The notes under the pieces are model-generated. The model worked only from the letters and a program-made list of their open reading frames with translations, was not told the origin of the DNA and ran no database searches. Shown here piece after piece: positions 60,249 to 64,000 of a stretch of 64,000 bases of DNA (the stretch's first letter is position 1; each line of letters begins with the position of its first letter). The position numbers and the translations under genes were made by a program. Origin of the DNA: Tachypleus tridentatus. Its lineage: Eukaryota; Arthropoda; Merostomata; Xiphosura; Limulidae. The DNA is taken from NCBI RefSeq assembly GCF_004210375.1, contig NC_134825.1, positions 75,569,558 to 75,633,557 of the forward strand, given 5' to 3'.

Positions 60249-63200
60249 TAGTGGCAGCATCATATTGTGTGCATGCTTGTCATAAACAAGGATTAAGTAT
60301 AGTAGTAGCAGCATCATATTGTGTGGATGCTTCTCATCAACAAGGACTAAGTATAGTAGTGGCAGTATCATATTGTATGGATGCTTCTCATCAACAAGAA
60401 CTAAGTATAATAGTGGCAGTATCATATTGTATGGATGCTTCTCATCAACAAGGACTAAGTATAGTAGTGGCAGTATCATATTGTATGGATGCTTCTCATC
60501 AACAAGGACTAAGTATAGTAGTGGTAGTATCATATTGTGTGGATGCTTCTCATCAACAAGAACTAAGTATAGTAGTGACAGTATCATATTGTGTGGATGC
60601 TTCTCATCAACAAGGACTAAGTATAGTAGTGGCAGTATCATATTGTATGGATGCTTCTCATCAACAAGGACTAAGTATAGTAGTGGCAGTATCATATTGT
60701 ATGGATGCTTCTCATCAACAAGAACTAAGTATAGTAGTGGCAGTATCATATTGTATGGATGCTTCTCATCAACAAGGACTAAGTATAGTAGTGGCAGTAT
60801 CATATTGTATGGATGCTTCTCATCAACAAGGACTAAGTATAGTAGTGGCAGTATCATATTGTATGGATGCTTCTCATCAACAAGGAACTAAGTATAATAG
60901 TGGCAGTATCATATTGTGTGGATGCTTCTCATCAACAAGGACTAAGTATAGTAGTGGCAGTATCATATTGTATGGATGCTTCTCATCAACAAGGACTAAG
61001 TATAGTAGTGGCAGTATCATATTGTATGGATGCTTCTCATCAACAAGGACTAAGTATAGTAGTGGCAGTATCATATTGTATGGATGCTTCTCATCAACAA
61101 GGACTAAGTATAGTAGTGGTAGTATCATATTGTGTGGATGCTTCTCATCAACAAGAACTAAGTATAATAGTGGCAGTATCATATTGTGTGGATGCTTCTC
61201 ATCAACAAGGACTAAGTATAGTAGTGGCAGTATCATATTGTATGGATGCTTCTCATCAACAAGGACTAAGTATAGTAGTGGCAGTATCATATTGTATGGA
61301 TGCTTCTCATCAACAAGGACTAAGTATAGTAGTGGCAGTATCATATTGTATGGATGCTTCTCATCAACAAGGACTAAGTATAGTAGTGGCAGTATCATAT
61401 TGCGTGGATGCTTCTCATCAACAAGGACTAAGTATAGTAGTGGCAGTATCATATTGTATGGATGCTTGTCATCAACAAGGACTAAGTATAGTAGTGGCAG
61501 TATCATATTGTGTGGATGCTTCTCATCAACAAGGACTAAGTATAGTAGTGGCAGTATCATATTGTATGGATGCTTCTCATCAACAAGGACTAAGTATAGT
61601 AGTGGCAGTATCATATTGCGTGGATGCTTCTCATCAACAAGGACTAAGTATAGTAGTGGCAGTATCATATTGTATGGATGCTTCTCATCAACAAGGACTA
61701 AGTATAGTAGTGGCAGTATCATATTGTGTGGATGCTTCTCATCAACAAGGACTAAGTATAGTAGTGGTAGTATCATATTGTGTGGATGCTTCTCATCAAC
61801 AAGAACTAAGTATAATAGTGGCAGTATCATATTGTGTGGATGCTTCTCATCAACAAGAACTAAGTATAGTAGTGGCAGTATCATATTGTGTGGATGCTTC
61901 TCATCAACAAGGACTAAGTATAATAGTGGCAGTATCATATTGTGTGGATGCTTCTCATCAACAAGAACTAAGTATAGTAGTGGCAGTATCATATTGTGTG
62001 GATGCTTCTCATCAACAAGAACTAAGTATAGTAGTGGCAGTATCATATTGTGTGGATGCTTGTCATCAACAAGGACTAAGTATAATAGTGGCAGTATCAT
62101 ATTGTGTGGATGCTTCTCATCAACAAGAACTAATTATAGTAGTGGCAGTATCATATTGCGTGGATGCTTCTCATCAACAAGGACTAAGTATAGTAGTGGC
62201 AGTATCATATTGTGTGGATGCTTCTCATCAACAAGGACTAAGTATAGTAGTGGCAGTATCATATTGTGTGGATGCTTCTCATCAACAAGAACTAAGTATA
62301 ATAGTGGCAGTATCATATTGTGTGGATGCTTCTCATCAACAAGAACTAAGTATAGTAGTGGCAGTATCATATTGTGTGGATGCTTCTCATCAACAAGAAC
62401 TAAGTATAGTAGTGGCAGTATCATATTGTGTGGATGCTTCTCATCAACAAGGACTAAGTATAGTAGTGGCAGTATCATATTGTGTGGATGCTTCTCATCA
62501 ACAAGAACTAAGTATAGTAGTGGCAGTATCATATTGTGTGGATGCTTCTCATCAACAAGGACTAAGTATAATAGTGGCAGTATCATATTGTGTGGATGCT
62601 TCTCATCAACAAGAACTAAGTATAATAGTGGCAGTATCATATTGTGTGGATGCTTCTCATCAACAAGGACTAAGTATAGTAGTGGCAGTATCATATTGTG
62701 TGGATGCTTCTCATCAACAAGGACTAAGTATAATAGTGGCAGTATCATATTGTGTGGATGCTTCTCATCAACAAGGACTAAGTATAGTAGTGGCAGTATC
62801 ATATTGTGTGGATGCTTCTCATCAACAAGGACTAAGTATAATAGTGGCAGTATCATATTGTGTGGATGCTTCTCATCAACAAGAACTAAGTATAATAGTG
62901 GCAGTATCATATTGTGTGGATGCTTCTCATCAACAAGGACTAAGTATAGTAGTGGCAGTATCATATTGTGTGGATGCTTCTCATCAACAAAGACTAAGTA
63001 TAGTAGTGGCAGTATCATATTGTGTGGATTCTTCTCATCAACAAGGACTAAGTATAGTAGTGGCAGTATCATATTGTGTGGATGCTTCTCATCAACAAGG
63101 ACTAAGTATAGTAGTGGCAGTATCATATTGTGTGGATGCTTCTCATCAACAAGGACTAAGTATAGTAGTGGCAGTATCATATTGTGTGGATGCTTCTCAT

Positions 63201-63480
63201 CAACAAGGACTAAGTATAATAGTGGCAGTATCATATTGTGTGGATGCTTCTCATCAACAAGAACTAATTATAGTAGTGGCAGTATCATATTGCGTGGATG
63301 CTTCTCATCAACAAGGACTAAGTATAGTAGTGGCAGTATCATATTGTGTGGATGCTTCTCATCAACAAGGATTAAGTATAGTAGTGGCAGTATCATATTG
63401 TGTGGATGCTTCTCATCAACAAGAACTAAGTATAGTAGTGGCAGTATCATATTGTGTGGATGCTTCACATCAACAAGAAC
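60249..63480 (+). repeat. ~60-copy 54-bp minisatellite derived from a Tc1 transposase segment
   Basis: The unit can be written from gtagtggcagtatcatattg through gtggatgcttctcatcaac to aaggactaagta, period 54 bp. In the transposase frame each unit reads SGSIILCGCFSSTRTKYS, the counterpart of GGSIMLWGCFSS-x-GTGKL in Tc1 transposases. The frame changes once, because of a 55-bp unit near 60885 (caaggaacta instead of caaggacta). Variant sites are TATGG/TGTGG/GCGTGG, aaggact/aagaact and gtagtgg/aatagtgg. TATGG units dominate to about 61.7 kb and TGTGG units after that. The long ORFs seen on both strands (up to 1116 codons) follow from a stop-free 54-bp unit divisible by three and are not evidence of a gene. 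Confidence 0.95.
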
Positions 63481-63870
63481 TAGAAAGCTTATGAAGATTG
63501 AGGAGAATGTGGATGGTAAAAAGTACAGGAGAATCCCAGATGAAAACCCGCATGAGCCAGACAAGAATCTAAAACATAATGGATGTTTTACATTTCAATA
63601 GGACAAGACCAAATCGACACTGGATTGGTTTAGAAAGAAGAAAGTGAATGTCTTGATTTAAATTCTACAGAAAATTTATGGCGAAGCTTGAAAATCACAG
63701 TCCATCAATGATCCCTAACGAACTTGTCAGAATTGGAGCAATTATGCCAGGAAAATGGACAAAAATTACACCATTCTATTGTGCAAAGCTGGTAGAGACC
63801 TATTTGAAAAGACTCACAGCAGTAGTTGCTGCCAAAGGTGCTTTCACCAAGTATTGAGTTAGGGAGCTGA
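63481..63870 (+). pseudogene. Tc1/mariner transposase remnant, C-terminal part
   Basis: Directly after the last repeat unit the translation continues RKLMKIEENVDGKKYRRI, then GCFTFQ, stop, DKTKSTLDWFRKKKVNVL. After frameshifts come NSTENLWRSLKITVHQ (the PIENLW block carrying the catalytic Glu), LTNLSELEQLCQE, AKLVETYLKRLTAVVAAKG and AFTKY, stop. This is the normal Tc1 order to the C-terminus. It has several stops and shifts, and the QDNDPKHT block is badly degraded. The end of the element (inverted repeat) lies beyond 63.87 kb or outside the window. Confidence 0.85.
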
Positions 63871-64000
63871 ATGCTTATGAAATCAGCAAATTTCAATTTA
63901 AATATTTTCTTTGCAGGTTTTGCTCACATTCAACCTCCACACATGACAGTTTTAAGTTTGATCAGTAGAGTTTTGAATGAAAACTAGTTCATTAAAACAT
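63871..64000. other. 3' flank of the Tc1 remnant, probably including its untranslated end
   Basis: The sequence after the transposase stop (ttttctttgcaggttttgct and onward) would hold the right inverted repeat of the element. No left partner was matched, so the terminus is not assigned. Confidence 0.3.

Noticed and set aside
60249..63480. CRISPR-like array
   Set aside because: There are no distinct spacers: the whole 54-bp unit repeats, and this is an animal genome.
60213..63564. ORFs of 875, 407, 366, 214, 190 and 98 codons on both strands across the 54-bp array
   Set aside because: They are frame shadows of a tandem repeat whose unit length is divisible by three. The sequence is a transposase pseudogene expansion.

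Overview
The window is AT-rich animal genomic DNA with long introns, microsatellites and many decayed transposable elements. No bacterial-style gene organisation is present. Two recurring tRNA-derived SINE families, one with a head reading GGCCCGGCATGGCCAGGTGG and one with a head reading CCCCGGTGGGACAG, look like the SINEs I associate with horseshoe crab (Xiphosura) genomes. That assignment is inference from pattern memory; a chelicerate is the best guess.

Left part (1-14.4 kb, minus strand): five phase-compatible exons of one protein-coding gene rich in Pro, Gln, Gly and Ser (12763-12800, 11585-11625, 8046-8306, 3447-3626 and 1-70). They encode low-complexity sequence such as RDDYIGQVPYPQP and PQYSMSPTQQTMY. 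The gene runs off the left edge and I could not name it. Its introns hold small DNA-transposon derivatives (2596-2806, 9077-9697), SINE fragments and an exact 112-bp tandem duplication. A CpG-bearing patch lies at 14.1-14.35 kb.

Middle (14.4-46 kb): no confident gene body. It holds a 187-bp inverted-repeat MITE (17.1 kb), a degenerate ~40-bp tandem repeat (19.6 kb), two LINE 3' ends head to tail (22.3-23.5 kb), a CR1-like LINE remnant (30.7-31.9 kb), a less AT-rich decayed DIRS-like tyrosine-recombinase retrotransposon on the minus strand (33.85-37.65 kb), hAT-like remnants (44.2 kb) and several hairpin-forming inverted repeats (40.7, 43.7, 45.4 kb). A possible first coding exon (MSLHKGQSISHN, minus strand) with a strong splice donor ends at 46352, below a CpG-bearing patch.

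Right part (46.6-64 kb): a decayed Penelope-like element (48.1-49.5 kb), many tRNA-SINE copies, a likely signal-peptide first exon on the plus strand (51918-52103), a third copy of the LINE 3' end (54.3 kb), a ~47-bp degenerate tandem repeat (57.85-58.2 kb), and a degenerate Tc1/mariner transposase from 59.69 kb to at least 63.87 kb.

The most striking feature is at 60.25-63.48 kb: about 60 tandem copies of a 54-bp unit. Each unit is an 18-codon piece of the Tc1 transposase (the conserved GGSIMLWGCFSS region, here SGSIILCGCFSS). The array is flanked on both sides by the expected adjoining transposase sequence, so a minisatellite has grown in place inside a dead transposase gene. Because 54 is divisible by 3, the array makes very long but probably meaningless ORFs in several frames.
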